Source of the DNA: Halomonas cupida
GTDB lineage: Bacteria; Pseudomonadota; Gammaproteobacteria; Pseudomonadales; Halomonadaceae
DNA length: 64,000 nucleotides
Direction of reading: 5' to 3'
Assembly: GCF_900142755.1 (NCBI RefSeq)
Contig: NZ_FRCA01000015.1
Coordinates: forward strand, 1-64,000
Positions 33,100-42,753 of this stretch are shown piece by piece. Position numbers and translations under genes: made by a program. The notes beneath the pieces were generated by a model that was not told the origin of the DNA, ran no database searches, and was given only the letters and a program-made list of their open reading frames with translations. The first letter of the stretch is position 1. Every line of letters begins with the position of its first letter.

Positions 33100-34648
33100 C
33101 GGGGTAGTCGCTGGCTATACCTTGATACTGTTGACCATGGCCTTCGGTGGCGCTCTGCTGGCCTTCTGGAATGTCGAGCGCACCACCTGGTTGACCGATC
33201 GCATGAACCTGGCGCACCGCTCCTACAGTGCTCATTTGCGGCTTTCGGCGCATAGTTACCAGTTGTTCAAGCAGTTCGGTGATGCGGTGGTCATCGGTGA
33301 CCAGGATTCAGGGGCCGGTGAGCGCGAGATGATCGCCAGGGTGTTGGAGGATATCAGCGAGATTCGCTCGATCATTGCCGCCGAGATTCGGCTTGCCGGT
33401 GAGGGTGAGCGCGAGGAGTTGGTGGTAACCGATGAGATCGCCCGCAAGATCAATGCGCTGATCATCGAGTTCGACGACTTGATTCGCATTGGCGAAAGTC
33501 TCGATCCGGTGACCCGCTGGCTGCGTTTTTCCGACCTGCTGGATGAAAGGATCGATCAGGAGTTTCGTTCGCTCATGGAAGATGCGATCAGAGAAGAAAG
33601 TGACGAAGCCAATGAGGCGCGTCGTGCCCTGGAAGAGGGGGCGCGACGGATTCGTATCATTGCCATGGCCTTTGCGGTGGCTGCCATTGCCTTGACCCTG
33701 GCGGTGACGGTCTACTACCGCAGAAGAGTGGCCCTCCCCTTGAAGCGTTTGATGCATGGCGTCGAGCATATGCGAGGAGGAGACTTCAATCGCCCGATCG
33801 CGGTGTCGGGACGTGATGAAGTCGGTCATATCAGCCACCTGATCAACCAGTTGGCGGCGGATGTCGGCACCCATCGCCAGGCTCTGGAGCGTCAGAATGC
33901 GCGCCTCGAGAGCGCGGTGGCAGAGCGCACCCAGGAGCTGGAGCGCTTGCTTGAGGAGGCGCGCCAGGCTGAGCGCAACCGGCGACGGTTGCTGGCCGAG
34001 GTCAGTCACGAGCTCAAGACCCCCCTGACCATCATCCACGGCGAAAGCGATGTTGCCCTGCGCGGACGGCATACCTCGGAGCCCGAGTATCGCGAGGCCC
34101 TGAATCGTACCCGGGAAGCGGCGGCCCATACATCCGCACTGATTGATGATCTATTGTTCATTGCCCGGCAGGAGGGGGGGCAGCCGGCCCTGCAACTGGA
34201 ACCAGTCGACCTGGTAGCGTTCCTCAAGGATGCGTTGAGTCTGTCGCCGCGTCTGGTCTCGCTAAACACCGAACTGTCCGAGGCGACCATCCATGGTGAT
34301 CGTCTGCGTCTGCGTCAGTCGGTGCTGGCTCTGCTGCAGAATGCTCGGGTACATGGGGGAAATCATCTTGCTGTCAGTCTGCAGGCAACCCTCAGCGGCT
34401 TTCGTATTGCCGTCGAGGACGACGGCCCCGGACTCGCTGACGCCGACAAGGAGCTGGTCTTTGAACGTTTCTTTCGTGGCTCCAATGCAGCAGGCAACTA
34501 TGTCGAAGGCAGTGGCCTGGGGCTACCGATCGTGCGCGCCATTGCCCGATCCCATGGCGGCGAGGCCGGTCTACATGATCGCCATGGTGGTGGTCTGGTG
34601 GTGTATATGGACCTGCCACGCGGTGACTCGGTGGAGGTAGGTTCATGA
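33089..34648 (+). CDS. Sensor histidine kinase
   Basis: 519 residues, inner membrane. Span 1 (about 8-28), a periplasmic all-helical sensor of about 160 residues resembling four-helix-bundle chemoreceptor domains, span 2 (about 191-210), HAMP (RRRVALPLKRLMHGVEHMRGGDF), a coiled coil, then the kinase: H-box EVSHELKTPLTI, N-box LLQNARVHG, G1 DDGPGLAD, F-box FERFFRG, G2 GSGLGLPIVRAIA. All catalytic motifs are intact. The response regulator overlaps it by ATGA. Its position after the P-loop and pseudo-ABC genes suggests it reads a signal they help present. Confidence 0.92.
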   Translation: MKIVGVVAGYTLILLTMAFGGALLAFWNVERTTWLTDRMNLAHRSYSAHLRLSAHSYQLFKQFGDAVVIGDQDSGAGEREMIARVLEDISEIRSIIAAEIRLAGEGEREELVVTDEIARKINALIIEFDDLIRIGESLDPVTRWLRFSDLLDERIDQEFRSLMEDAIREESDEANEARRALEEGARRIRIIAMAFAVAAIALTLAVTVYYRRRVALPLKRLMHGVEHMRGGDFNRPIAVSGRDEVGHISHLINQLAADVGTHRQALERQNARLESAVAERTQELERLLEEARQAERNRRRLLAEVSHELKTPLTIIHGESDVALRGRHTSEPEYREALNRTREAAAHTSALIDDLLFIARQEGGQPALQLEPVDLVAFLKDALSLSPRLVSLNTELSEATIHGDRLRLRQSVLALLQNARVHGGNHLAVSLQATLSGFRIAVEDDGPGLADADKELVFERFFRGSNAAGNYVEGSGLGLPIVRAIARSHGGEAGLHDRHGGGLVVYMDLPRGDSVEVGS

Positions 34649-35346
34649 ATATCCTGGTGATCGAGGATGAGGAACGCGTCGCGGACTTCATCTGCCGCGG
34701 TCTGCGCGGCGAAGGCTGGTGCGCAACTCATTGCGCCGATGGTGAAGGTGCGCTGGCCATGCTGCGCGACAATACCTTCGATGTGGTGCTGCTGGATATC
34801 GTGCTGCCCGGTATCTCTGGCCATGAGGTCTGCGCGCGACTGCGCATGGCGGGGAATCACACTCCGGTGCTGATGCTCACTGCGCTGGATGCCACCGACG
34901 AGAAGGTGGCCGGGTTGCGACGTGGTGCCGACGACTATCTGTCCAAACCTTTCAGCTTCGATGAGCTCATCGCTCGCATCGAGGCGCTGCATCGCCGAGC
35001 CGAGGCCTTCGCCCAGGCGGCGGTGTCGGACGCCGGAAGTGTCGATGAAGTTCAGTTCGATCGTGAGGCGCTGTGTCTGGTGGTTGACGGTGAAGCCATC
35101 TCTCTGTCGGCACGAGAACGGGATCTGATGGCACTGTTGCTGGCCAACGGCGGTCGGGTGCTCAGTCGCGAGCGTATTCTCAACTCGATATGGGGGCTCA
35201 ACGAGGACCCCATGACCAACACCGTAGACGTCTACATTGCTCGCCTGCGCAAGAAGCTGGGGAGCTACGCCGGGCGTATCACCACGGTGCGCGGGGCAGG
35301 GTATCGTTACGATGAAACACCCCTCACGGTCATTAAACGTCTGTGA
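34645..35346 (+). CDS. OmpR/PhoB-family response regulator
   Basis: 233 residues. Receiver domain with the acidic pocket EDEE, phospho-acceptor Asp in VVLLDIVLPG (about 51), Thr in LMLTALD and Lys in LSKPFS. C-terminal winged helix (ISLSARERDLMALLLANGGRVLSRERIL, and the recognition helix in NTVDVYIARLRKKLG). Intact and likely functional. Overlaps the kinase gene by 4 nt, so it is its cognate partner. Last gene of the operon; no obvious target gene is adjacent. Confidence 0.93.
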   Translation: MNILVIEDEERVADFICRGLRGEGWCATHCADGEGALAMLRDNTFDVVLLDIVLPGISGHEVCARLRMAGNHTPVLMLTALDATDEKVAGLRRGADDYLSKPFSFDELIARIEALHRRAEAFAQAAVSDAGSVDEVQFDREALCLVVDGEAISLSARERDLMALLLANGGRVLSRERILNSIWGLNEDPMTNTVDVYIARLRKKLGSYAGRITTVRGAGYRYDETPLTVIKRL

Positions 35347-35484
35347 CTGACTTGTACTTTTGGTGTAGAGGCCGTGATTCTTGCTGGCGATACTCCGGTC
35401 TGACGATTGTTTTTCGGCTGACAAAATGCCGACGTTCTGATTTTTCCGTTTTTATTTGGCCCTCCCCACAGCAAAAAACTCTTG

Positions 35485-35517
35485 TGCTGTAATGAAGTTG
35501 ACGATATTTCAACTTCA
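35485..35517 (+). promoter_or_regulatory. Extended -10 promoter and palindromic operator of ald
   Basis: TGCTGTAAT is an extended -10 element. Overlapping and following it is the perfect inverted repeat TGAAGTTGA-N7-TCAACTTCA (35493-35517), about 65 nt before ald. A dimeric regulator bound here would cover the start of transcription. Confidence 0.6.
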
Positions 35518-35583
35518 ACCGAGGAGCTGGCTCGACGCTGTCATTGTCGGGTGACCAGTCAGCGGTAGTCAGGGAGCAGAATC

Positions 35584-36699
35584 ATGCATATAGGTGTCCC
35601 CAGAGAGATCAAGAATCACGAGTACCGGGTTGCCCTCACGCCCAGTGGTGCTCGGGAACTGGTAGAGCGCGGACATACGGTTGTTGTCGAGCAGGGCGCG
35701 GGTGATGGGGCAGGGTTTGCCGACAGTGCCTATAAGGCGGCAGGTGCCGCCATCGAGCCGGACGTGGCGGTACTGTGGGAAAATGCCGAGCTGATCCTCA
35801 AGGTCAAGGAGCCCCAGGCCGAGGAAGTCGCACGCCTGAAGCCGGAGCATACGCTGTTCACCTACCTGCATCTTGCCGCTGAGCAGAAATTGACGCAGGG
35901 CCTGATCGACAGCGGTGCAACCTGTATTGCCTACGAGACCATCACCGCCGCCCAGGGCGGCCTGCCGCTGCTGGCGCCGATGAGCACCGTGGCCGGGCGC
36001 ATGGCGGTACAGGCGGGTGCCCATAGCCTCGAGAAGGCACAGGGCGGTGCAGGGGTGCTGTTGCCGGGTGTTCCTGGTGTGGCTCCGGCGCGAGTGACCG
36101 TCATCGGTGGCGGTGTGGTAGGCGAAAACGCTGCACGCATGGCATTGGGGTTGGGAGCCGAGGTTACGGTGCTCGACCGCTCGATTTCGCGCCTCGAGAC
36201 TCTGGATGATCGCTATCAGGGTCGCATGAAGACGGTGTTCTCCACCGCCGATGCTGTCGAGGAAGCCGCTCGTGAGTCGGACCTGGTCATTGGCGCAGTG
36301 CTGGTGCCGGGAGCCGCGGCGCCCAAGCTGATCACACGCGAGATGTTGTCGCTGATGAAGCCCGGTGCTGTGCTGGTCGATGTGGCCATTGATCAGGGCG
36401 GCTGCTTCGAGACCAGCCGACCCACCACCCACGCCGAGCCGACCTATGTGGTGGACGGTGTGGTGCACTACTGCGTTGCCAACATGCCGGGTGCTGTGGC
36501 TCGCACCTCGACTCAGGCGCTGACCAATGCCACTCAGCCCTTTGTCGTGGCGCTGGCCAACAAGGGCTGGCGTCAGGCGCTGAAGGATGACACTCACTTC
36601 GCGGCAGGCCTCAACGTGCATGCTGGCCTGGTGACCTACGCCGCCGTGGCCGATGCCTTCGGCCTGGCGTATAGGCCGACCGCCACTCTGCTCGACTGA
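35584..36699 (+). CDS. ald: Alanine dehydrogenase
   Basis: 371-residue NAD-dependent enzyme that interconverts L-alanine with pyruvate and ammonia. The N-terminal substrate domain (MHIGVPREIKNHEYRVALTP, conserved Arg15/Lys/His region) and the Rossmann core VIGGGVVGENAARMALGLGAEVTVLD are complete, followed by LVDVAIDQGGCFETSRPTTH. Start ATG follows AGGGAG. A palindromic operator upstream suggests control by an Lrp- or AldR-like regulator encoded elsewhere. Confidence 0.96.
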   Translation: MHIGVPREIKNHEYRVALTPSGARELVERGHTVVVEQGAGDGAGFADSAYKAAGAAIEPDVAVLWENAELILKVKEPQAEEVARLKPEHTLFTYLHLAAEQKLTQGLIDSGATCIAYETITAAQGGLPLLAPMSTVAGRMAVQAGAHSLEKAQGGAGVLLPGVPGVAPARVTVIGGGVVGENAARMALGLGAEVTVLDRSISRLETLDDRYQGRMKTVFSTADAVEEAARESDLVIGAVLVPGAAAPKLITREMLSLMKPGAVLVDVAIDQGGCFETSRPTTHAEPTYVVDGVVHYCVANMPGAVARTSTQALTNATQPFVVALANKGWRQALKDDTHFAAGLNVHAGLVTYAAVADAFGLAYRPTATLLD

Positions 36700-36815
36700 T
36701 CGCCCATTCTCGCCAGCATGTCACCGCTCAATATGGCTGATGTGCTGGCGTTCGCCTTGGGCGAGGCTCCGCGTTACCATAGCGGGCATTCTTGATTGAG
36801 CAGAGTTTCGCGCCC

Positions 36816-37886
36816 ATGTCCGCACCTTCCGTCTCGACCCCTTCATCACCTTCGTCTTCCGGTGGCCAGCAGCAGGCCAGGACCCGTGTCCTGACGGGCA
36901 TCACCACCACTGGTACTCCTCACCTCGGTAACTATGTCGGGGCCATAAAGCCGGCCATCGAAGCCAGCCTTGACCCCAATGTCCAGTCCTTCTATTTCCT
37001 CGCCGATCTGCATGCGCTGATCAAGTGCCAGGATGCCCGCCGGGTGCAGGAATCTCGCCTCGAGATTGCGGCCACCTGGCTGGCGCTGGGTCTGGACACC
37101 GACAACGCCATCTTCTATCGCCAGTCGGATATTCCCGAGATTCCGGAACTGACCTGGCTGATGTCCTGTGTCTGCGCCAAGGGCCTGATGAACCGCGCTC
37201 ATGCCTACAAGGCCGCGGTCGCCGAGAATGAGGAAGCCGGTAACCAGGACCCGGACAAGGGTATTACCATGGGGCTGTTCGGCTACCCGGTGCTGATGGC
37301 CGCCGATATTCTGATGTTCAATGCCAACCGGGTGCCGGTGGGGCGTGATCAGATCCAGCATATCGAGATGGCCCGCGATATGGCGGGACGTTTCAACCAT
37401 CTCTACAAGGGCGACTTCTTTACCCTGCCCGAGGCAGTGGTCGACGAGCGTGTTCAGGTGCTCAATGGGCTGGATGGACGCAAGATGTCCAAGAGCTACA
37501 ACAACACCATTCCGCTGTTCGTCGGCGAGAAGAAGCTGCTCAAGCTGGTGCGCAAGATCAAGACCAACTCGCTGGAGCCCGGTGAGCCCAAGGATCCTGA
37601 TACCTGCACGTTGTTCCAGATCTATTCGGCTTTTGCCTCCGAGGAAGAGACGCAGGCAATGCGCGACGAATATGCCGCCGGCATCGGTTGGGGTGATGCC
37701 AAGAATCGTGTCTTCGAGTATCTCAACGAGCAACTGCGCGAGCCGCGCGAGCGCTATCAGGCGCTGCTCGAGGATCCGGGCCATATCGAACAGATACTGC
37801 TGAGGGGTGCCGAGAAGGCTCGAGAACAGGCTGCCCCCCTGATGGATAGATTGCGTGTCGCCGCTGGCCTCGGGCGTTTTGTATAG
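36816..37886 (+). CDS. trpS: Tryptophanyl-tRNA synthetase
   Basis: 356-residue class I synthetase. The HIGH-type motif is TGTPHLGNYVG and the KMSKS loop is GRKMSKSYNN; the dimer and Trp pocket segments (FFLADLHAL-like FYFLADLHAL, YPVLMAADIL) are present. ATG 36816 is chosen; an upstream TTG at 36792 in frame is less likely. A low-complexity Ser/Pro/Thr-rich N-terminus of about 20 residues precedes the catalytic domain. Confidence 0.96.
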   Translation: MSAPSVSTPSSPSSSGGQQQARTRVLTGITTTGTPHLGNYVGAIKPAIEASLDPNVQSFYFLADLHALIKCQDARRVQESRLEIAATWLALGLDTDNAIFYRQSDIPEIPELTWLMSCVCAKGLMNRAHAYKAAVAENEEAGNQDPDKGITMGLFGYPVLMAADILMFNANRVPVGRDQIQHIEMARDMAGRFNHLYKGDFFTLPEAVVDERVQVLNGLDGRKMSKSYNNTIPLFVGEKKLLKLVRKIKTNSLEPGEPKDPDTCTLFQIYSAFASEEETQAMRDEYAAGIGWGDAKNRVFEYLNEQLREPRERYQALLEDPGHIEQILLRGAEKAREQAAPLMDRLRVAAGLGRFV

Positions 37887-38067
37887 GCCATCCATCGGTG
37901 TTGAGAAGGATGCGGGCGCTATCGCCCAGCCCCTAAGCAGAAGTGCGCATGAAGCCGCCATGCAGACCGGTGACGATCCGGGCGGCACAGTGCCGTGCTA
38001 GAGTGGCCAGCAAGGCGTCGCCGAGAACGCCAACGGCCCAGACCCCAGTTACTGAATGAGAGCAGAG

Positions 38068-39747
38068 ATGAGCACATCAACCAAGCGTCCACTCTATATT
38101 CCCTTTGCGGGCCCGTCACTGCTGGAGATGCCGTTGTTGAACAAGGGCAGCGCCTTCTCTGAGCGGGAGCGCCTGCAGTTCAACCTGATAGGTTTGCTTC
38201 CGCAGACGGTGGAGACCATCGATGAGCAGGTGGAACGCGCCTACTCCCAGTACTTGAAGTGCCAGAACGATCTGGACCGCCACATCTATCTGCGTGCCAT
38301 TCAGGACGACAACGAGACGCTGTTCTTCCGTCTCGTCTCCGAGCACCTCGAGGAAATGCTGCCGATCATCTACACGCCGACGGTGGGCCAGGCCTGTGAG
38401 GAGTTCTCGAACATCTACCGCAACCACCGCGGACTGTTCATTTCCTGGCCGGACCGTGAGCACATCGACGACATTCTGCGCAGCGCCACCAAGGACAACG
38501 TCAAGGTGATCGTGGTCACCGATGGCGAACGTATTCTCGGTCTCGGTGACCAGGGGATCGGCGGCATGGGGATCCCGATCGGAAAGCTGTCGCTGTACAC
38601 CGCCTGTGGCGGCATCAGCCCGGCCAACACCTTGCCGATCATGCTCGATGTCGGCACCAACAACCAGACTCTGCTCGATGACCCACGCTACATGGGCTGG
38701 CGCCATCCGCGTATCAGCCAGGAAGAATACGATGAGTTCATCGAGGCCTTCATTCAGGCGGTCAAGCGTCGCTGGCCCAAGGTGTTGCTGCAGTTCGAGG
38801 ATTTCGCCCAGGCGAATGCGGTACCGCTGCTGGAGCGCTATCGCGACGAACTCTGCTGCTTCAATGATGATGTCCAGGGGACGGCGTCGGTCTGTGTCGG
38901 CACTCTGATGGCTGCCTGCCAGGCGCGTGGTGAAGGCATGGCGCAGCAGCGTGTGGTGTTTGTTGGTGCGGGCTCTGCAGGCTGTGGTATCGCCGAGATG
39001 GTCGTCGTGGCGATGATGGCCGAAGGGCTCACCGAGGCGCAGGCGCGCTCACGCATCTGCATGGTCGACCGTGAAGGCCTTGTCACCGATGATCAGACCT
39101 GGCTGCGTGATTTCCAGCGGCGTCTGGCTCAGCCTTCCAGCATGGTGGATGAGTGGGAAGGTCAATCACTGCTTGAGGTCGTGCGTCAGTTCAAGCCGAC
39201 CGTGCTGCTGGGGGTCTGTGGCAAGCCGGGTATCTTCACCGAAGAGGTGGTCAAGGCCATGCATGCCGGTTGCCGTACGCCGCTGATCATGCCGTTGTCC
39301 AACCCCACCAGGCAGGCCGAGGCCAAGCCGGAGGACGTGCTGAAGTGGACCAATGGCGAAGCCATGGTCGCCACCGGCAGCCCCTTCGCTCCGGTCGAAA
39401 TCAACGGCAGGACCATCCCGATTGCCCAGTGCAACAATGCCTATATCTTCCCGGGTATTGGTCTTGGTGTGGTCGCCAGCGGCGCCCGCCATGTCACCGA
39501 TGCCATGCTGATGGCCGCTTCCCGTGCGCTGGCCCGTGAAGCCCCCATCGTCAAGACCGGTGAAGGCTCGATGCTGCCACCGTTGTCGCGTATCCGCGAG
39601 ATATCCGAAGCGATTGCCTTTGACGTTGCCGCCCAGGCGCAGCATGAAGGCGTGGCATTGAAGACCGATGGGGCCAAGTTGCGCGAGGCGATTCAGAAGT
39701 CTTGCTGGACGCCGGATTATCGGGACTATCGTCGTCGGGCGTTCTGA
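38068..39747 (+). CDS. maeA: NAD-dependent malic enzyme
   Basis: 559 residues, the long SfcA/MaeA type that decarboxylates malate to pyruvate with NAD. The active-site Tyr region (LPIIYTPTVGQACEEFSNIYRNHRGLF split over about 104-130), Lys and Asp ligands (LLQFEDFAQANAVPLL, FNDDVQGTASV) and NAD loop (GAGSAGCGIAEM) are present, as is the family signature with PLSNPTRQAEAKPEDV. Start ATG 38068 follows GAGAGCAGAG; ATG 38056 is upstream in frame. Ends at a strong terminator. Confidence 0.95.
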   Translation: MSTSTKRPLYIPFAGPSLLEMPLLNKGSAFSERERLQFNLIGLLPQTVETIDEQVERAYSQYLKCQNDLDRHIYLRAIQDDNETLFFRLVSEHLEEMLPIIYTPTVGQACEEFSNIYRNHRGLFISWPDREHIDDILRSATKDNVKVIVVTDGERILGLGDQGIGGMGIPIGKLSLYTACGGISPANTLPIMLDVGTNNQTLLDDPRYMGWRHPRISQEEYDEFIEAFIQAVKRRWPKVLLQFEDFAQANAVPLLERYRDELCCFNDDVQGTASVCVGTLMAACQARGEGMAQQRVVFVGAGSAGCGIAEMVVVAMMAEGLTEAQARSRICMVDREGLVTDDQTWLRDFQRRLAQPSSMVDEWEGQSLLEVVRQFKPTVLLGVCGKPGIFTEEVVKAMHAGCRTPLIMPLSNPTRQAEAKPEDVLKWTNGEAMVATGSPFAPVEINGRTIPIAQCNNAYIFPGIGLGVVASGARHVTDAMLMAASRALAREAPIVKTGEGSMLPPLSRIREISEAIAFDVAAQAQHEGVALKTDGAKLREAIQKSCWTPDYRDYRRRAF

Positions 39748-39757
39748 GCACCAGCCA

Positions 39758-39785
39758 CGAGCACCGAGTTCCGAGCACCGAGTTC
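39758..39785. repeat. 14-bp tandem repeat, two units plus part
   Basis: CGAGCACCGAGTTC occurs twice in tandem (39758-39771, 39772-39785) followed by CGAGCAG. The GAGCAC core also occurs in the array at 7501-7556. Confidence 0.9.
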
Positions 39786-39859
39786 CGAGCAGTCCTTGCA
39801 GGCGGCGGGCTTCGCGCTTCGCGCTCTTCTGGTAGGCGGATAATATAACGTCTGAAATG

Positions 39860-39894
39860 AATGCCCCCGGACCTGATGGTCCGGGGGCATTTTG
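39860..39894. terminator. Strong terminator between maeA and acnA
   Basis: AATGCCCCCGGACC / GGTCCGGGGGCATT with loop TGAT and TTTT on the plus strand; a perfect stem between convergent genes. Confidence 0.92.
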
Positions 39895-40008
39895 CTGGTA
39901 GCGCTTGAGTGTCGGTCTGAAAATAACGCTCGCAGCTCGCGACCCACATGGAAGTGGGAAGTGCGTTTGTTCGTCTGGAACGAACATAGCTAGCTCGTAG
40001 CTGGACCC

Positions 40009-42753
40009 TCAGGTCGCCGCTCCGATCATCTTCCTCAGTACGTAATGCAGGATGCCGCCGTGGCGGTAATACTCCAGTTCGTTGGCGGTGTCGATCCGGC
40101 ACAGGGCCTCGATGGCCTTGTCGCCCTTGTCACTGTGGATGGTGACCTTGACCTTGCTTCCGGGGCGGAGGTCACTCAGGCCCGAGATGGAGATGCTTTC
40201 GTCACCGGTCATGCCCAATGACTTGCGGTCTTCACCCTCGGGGAACTGCAGTGGAACTACCCCCATGCCGATCAGGTTGGAGCGGTGGATGCGCTCGTAG
40301 GATTCGGCCAGAACCGCACGAACCCCCAGCAGCAGGGTGCCCTTGGCGGCCCAGTCGCGCGATGAGCCGGTGCCGTATTCCTTGCCGGCGACCACCACCA
40401 GCGGCGTACCTTCCTCCTGATAGCGCATCGCCGCATCGTAGATGGCCATCTGCTCGCCACTGGGCACGTGACGAGTCTCGCCGCCCACCACACCGTCCAG
40501 CATCTCGTTCTGGATCCGTACGTTGGCGAAGGTGCCGCGCATCATCACTTCATGGTTGCCGCGCCGCGACCCATAGGAGTTGAAGTCCACTACCTTGACA
40601 CCGTTCTCCTGCAGGTAACGTCCAGCGGGACTGTCCGGCTTGATCGCACCGGCCGGTGAGATGTGGTCGGTGGTCACCGAGTCGCCGAGCATGGCCAGGA
40701 TGCGAGCCTGCTCGACATCCTCGATGGGCGCCGGGTCACGTCCCATGCCCTCGAAGAAGGGCGGGTGCTGGATGTAGGTGGAGTCGCTGCTCCACTCATA
40801 GACCTCGCTCTGGGGCACATCAATGGCCTTCCATACCTCGTCACCATCGAAGACCTCGGCATACTGCTTGCGGAACATCGCAGTGTTGACCTTCTCCACC
40901 GCTTCGGCGACTTCCTTCTGTGAGGGCCAGATGTCCTTGAGGTACACCGGGTTTCCATCGCTGTCCTCGCCGAGAGGGTCCTGGCTCAGGTCGCAGCGCA
41001 CATTACCGGCCAGAGCGAAGGCCACTACCAATGGCGGTGAAGCCAGCCAGTTGGTCTTGACCAGCGGGTGTACGCGTCCTTCGAAGTTACGGTTGCCGGA
41101 CAGTACCGAAGCCACGGTGAGGTCGCCTTTCTTTACGGCTTCCTCGATGGGTTCGGGCAGTGGTCCGGAGTTGCCGATGCAGGTGGTGCATCCATAGCCC
41201 ACCAGATTGAAGCCCAGTTCGTTGAGGTCGTCCTGCAGGTCGGCGGCGGCCAGGTAGTCGGTCACCACCTTGGAGCCGGGGGCCAGTGAGGTCTTGACCC
41301 AGGGCTGGGTCTTGAGTCCCTTCCTGAGTGCGTTTCTGGCCAACAGGCCTGCGGCCATCATGACGCTGGGGTTGGAGGTGTTGGTGCAGGAGGTGATGGC
41401 GGCGATCACGACGGCACCGGGGTCCAGGCTGAAGGTGCTTCCGTCATGATTGACCTCCTGGCTGTCGGCGTGGAGATAGCTGCGCTCCACTCCGACGGCG
41501 GTCTGGCCGCCTTCGGCAGCGAGGTTGTCACTGCGCTGTTGGTCCACTGACTGGCCATTGCCTTCCATCAGCTTCTCGAAGGTGGCGCTGAGATCCTTGA
41601 GCGCGACGCGATCCTGAGGACGCTTGGGCCCGGCCAGGCTGGCCTCGACCTCGCCCATGTCCAGTTCCAGAGCGTCGGTGAAGATGGGTTCATGGCCGGG
41701 CTCGCGCCACAGACCCTGCTCCTTGCAGTAAGCCTCGACAAGGGCAATCTGCTGGTCATCACGCCCGGACAGACGCATGTAGGTGAGGGTTTCGTCATCG
41801 ACCGGGAAGAAGCCGCAGGTGGCACCATACTCCGGCGCCATGTTGGCGATGGTGGCACGGTCGGCCAGTGGCAGGTCCTTGAGGCCGTCACCGTAGAATT
41901 CCACGAACTTGCCGACCACCCCCTTCTTGCGCAGCATCTCGGTGACTGTCAGCACCAGGTCGGTGGCGGTGATACCTTCACGCAGCTTGCCGGTCAGTTT
42001 GAAGCCGATGACCTCGGGGATCAGCATCGACACCGGCTGGCCGAGCATCGCTGCCTCGGCTTCGATGCCACCGACCCCCCAGCCCAGTACGCCCAGACCG
42101 TTGATCATGGTGGTATGGGAGTCGGTGCCGACCAGGGTGTCGGGGTAGGCGAGGGTTGTACCGTCCTCTTCCTTCGTCCAGACGGTCTTGCCCAGGTATT
42201 CGAGATTGACCTGGTGGCAGATGCCGGTGCCGGGGGGGACCACTCGGAAGTTGTCGAACGCCTCCTGTCCCCAGCGCAGGAATTCATAGCGCTCGCGGTT
42301 GCGCTCCATCTCCAGCGCGACATTGTCCTTGAAGGAGCTGGGATCACCGAAGTGATCGACCATCACCGAGTGATCGATGACGAGGTCCACGGGGCTCAGC
42401 GGGTTGATGCGAGAGGGCTGCTCGCCAAGCGCTTCCACGGCAGCTCGCATCGAGGCGAGGTCGACGACGCCGGGGACACCGGTGAAATCCTGCATCAGCA
42501 CTCGGGCGGGACGGTAGCCGATTTCGCGGTCGGAGCGGCCTTCCTTCTGCCAGTCGATCAGGGCCTGAATATCCTCGACACTGACGCTTTCGTCATCGGC
42601 GAACCTCAGTTGGTTCTCGAGCAGTACCTTGAGAGTCATCGGCAGGCGCGAGATGTCGCCCAATGCCTGGGACACCTTGTTCAGGCTGTGAATCTGCCAG
42701 GACTGGTTGCCGACGCTGAGCGTCTGGCGGGTATCTGGTAGCGATGTAGTCAT
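40009..42753 (-). CDS. acnA: Aconitate hydratase A
   Basis: 914-residue aconitase of the AcnA/IRP type, isomerising citrate and isocitrate in the TCA cycle. The three 4Fe-4S ligand cysteines are in ITSCTNTSNPSVM and CTTCIGNSG. The swivel domain has the Ser-Arg active-site loop GTGSSRDWAAKG. ATG 42753 is preceded by AGGAGG at 5 nt; an in-frame upstream codon at 42780 lies before that site. It stands alone on the minus strand, convergent to maeA. Confidence 0.97.
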   Translation of the reverse strand: MTTSLPDTRQTLSVGNQSWQIHSLNKVSQALGDISRLPMTLKVLLENQLRFADDESVSVEDIQALIDWQKEGRSDREIGYRPARVLMQDFTGVPGVVDLASMRAAVEALGEQPSRINPLSPVDLVIDHSVMVDHFGDPSSFKDNVALEMERNRERYEFLRWGQEAFDNFRVVPPGTGICHQVNLEYLGKTVWTKEEDGTTLAYPDTLVGTDSHTTMINGLGVLGWGVGGIEAEAAMLGQPVSMLIPEVIGFKLTGKLREGITATDLVLTVTEMLRKKGVVGKFVEFYGDGLKDLPLADRATIANMAPEYGATCGFFPVDDETLTYMRLSGRDDQQIALVEAYCKEQGLWREPGHEPIFTDALELDMGEVEASLAGPKRPQDRVALKDLSATFEKLMEGNGQSVDQQRSDNLAAEGGQTAVGVERSYLHADSQEVNHDGSTFSLDPGAVVIAAITSCTNTSNPSVMMAAGLLARNALRKGLKTQPWVKTSLAPGSKVVTDYLAAADLQDDLNELGFNLVGYGCTTCIGNSGPLPEPIEEAVKKGDLTVASVLSGNRNFEGRVHPLVKTNWLASPPLVVAFALAGNVRCDLSQDPLGEDSDGNPVYLKDIWPSQKEVAEAVEKVNTAMFRKQYAEVFDGDEVWKAIDVPQSEVYEWSSDSTYIQHPPFFEGMGRDPAPIEDVEQARILAMLGDSVTTDHISPAGAIKPDSPAGRYLQENGVKVVDFNSYGSRRGNHEVMMRGTFANVRIQNEMLDGVVGGETRHVPSGEQMAIYDAAMRYQEEGTPLVVVAGKEYGTGSSRDWAAKGTLLLGVRAVLAESYERIHRSNLIGMGVVPLQFPEGEDRKSLGMTGDESISISGLSDLRPGSKVKVTIHSDKGDKAIEALCRIDTANELEYYRHGGILHYVLRKMIGAAT

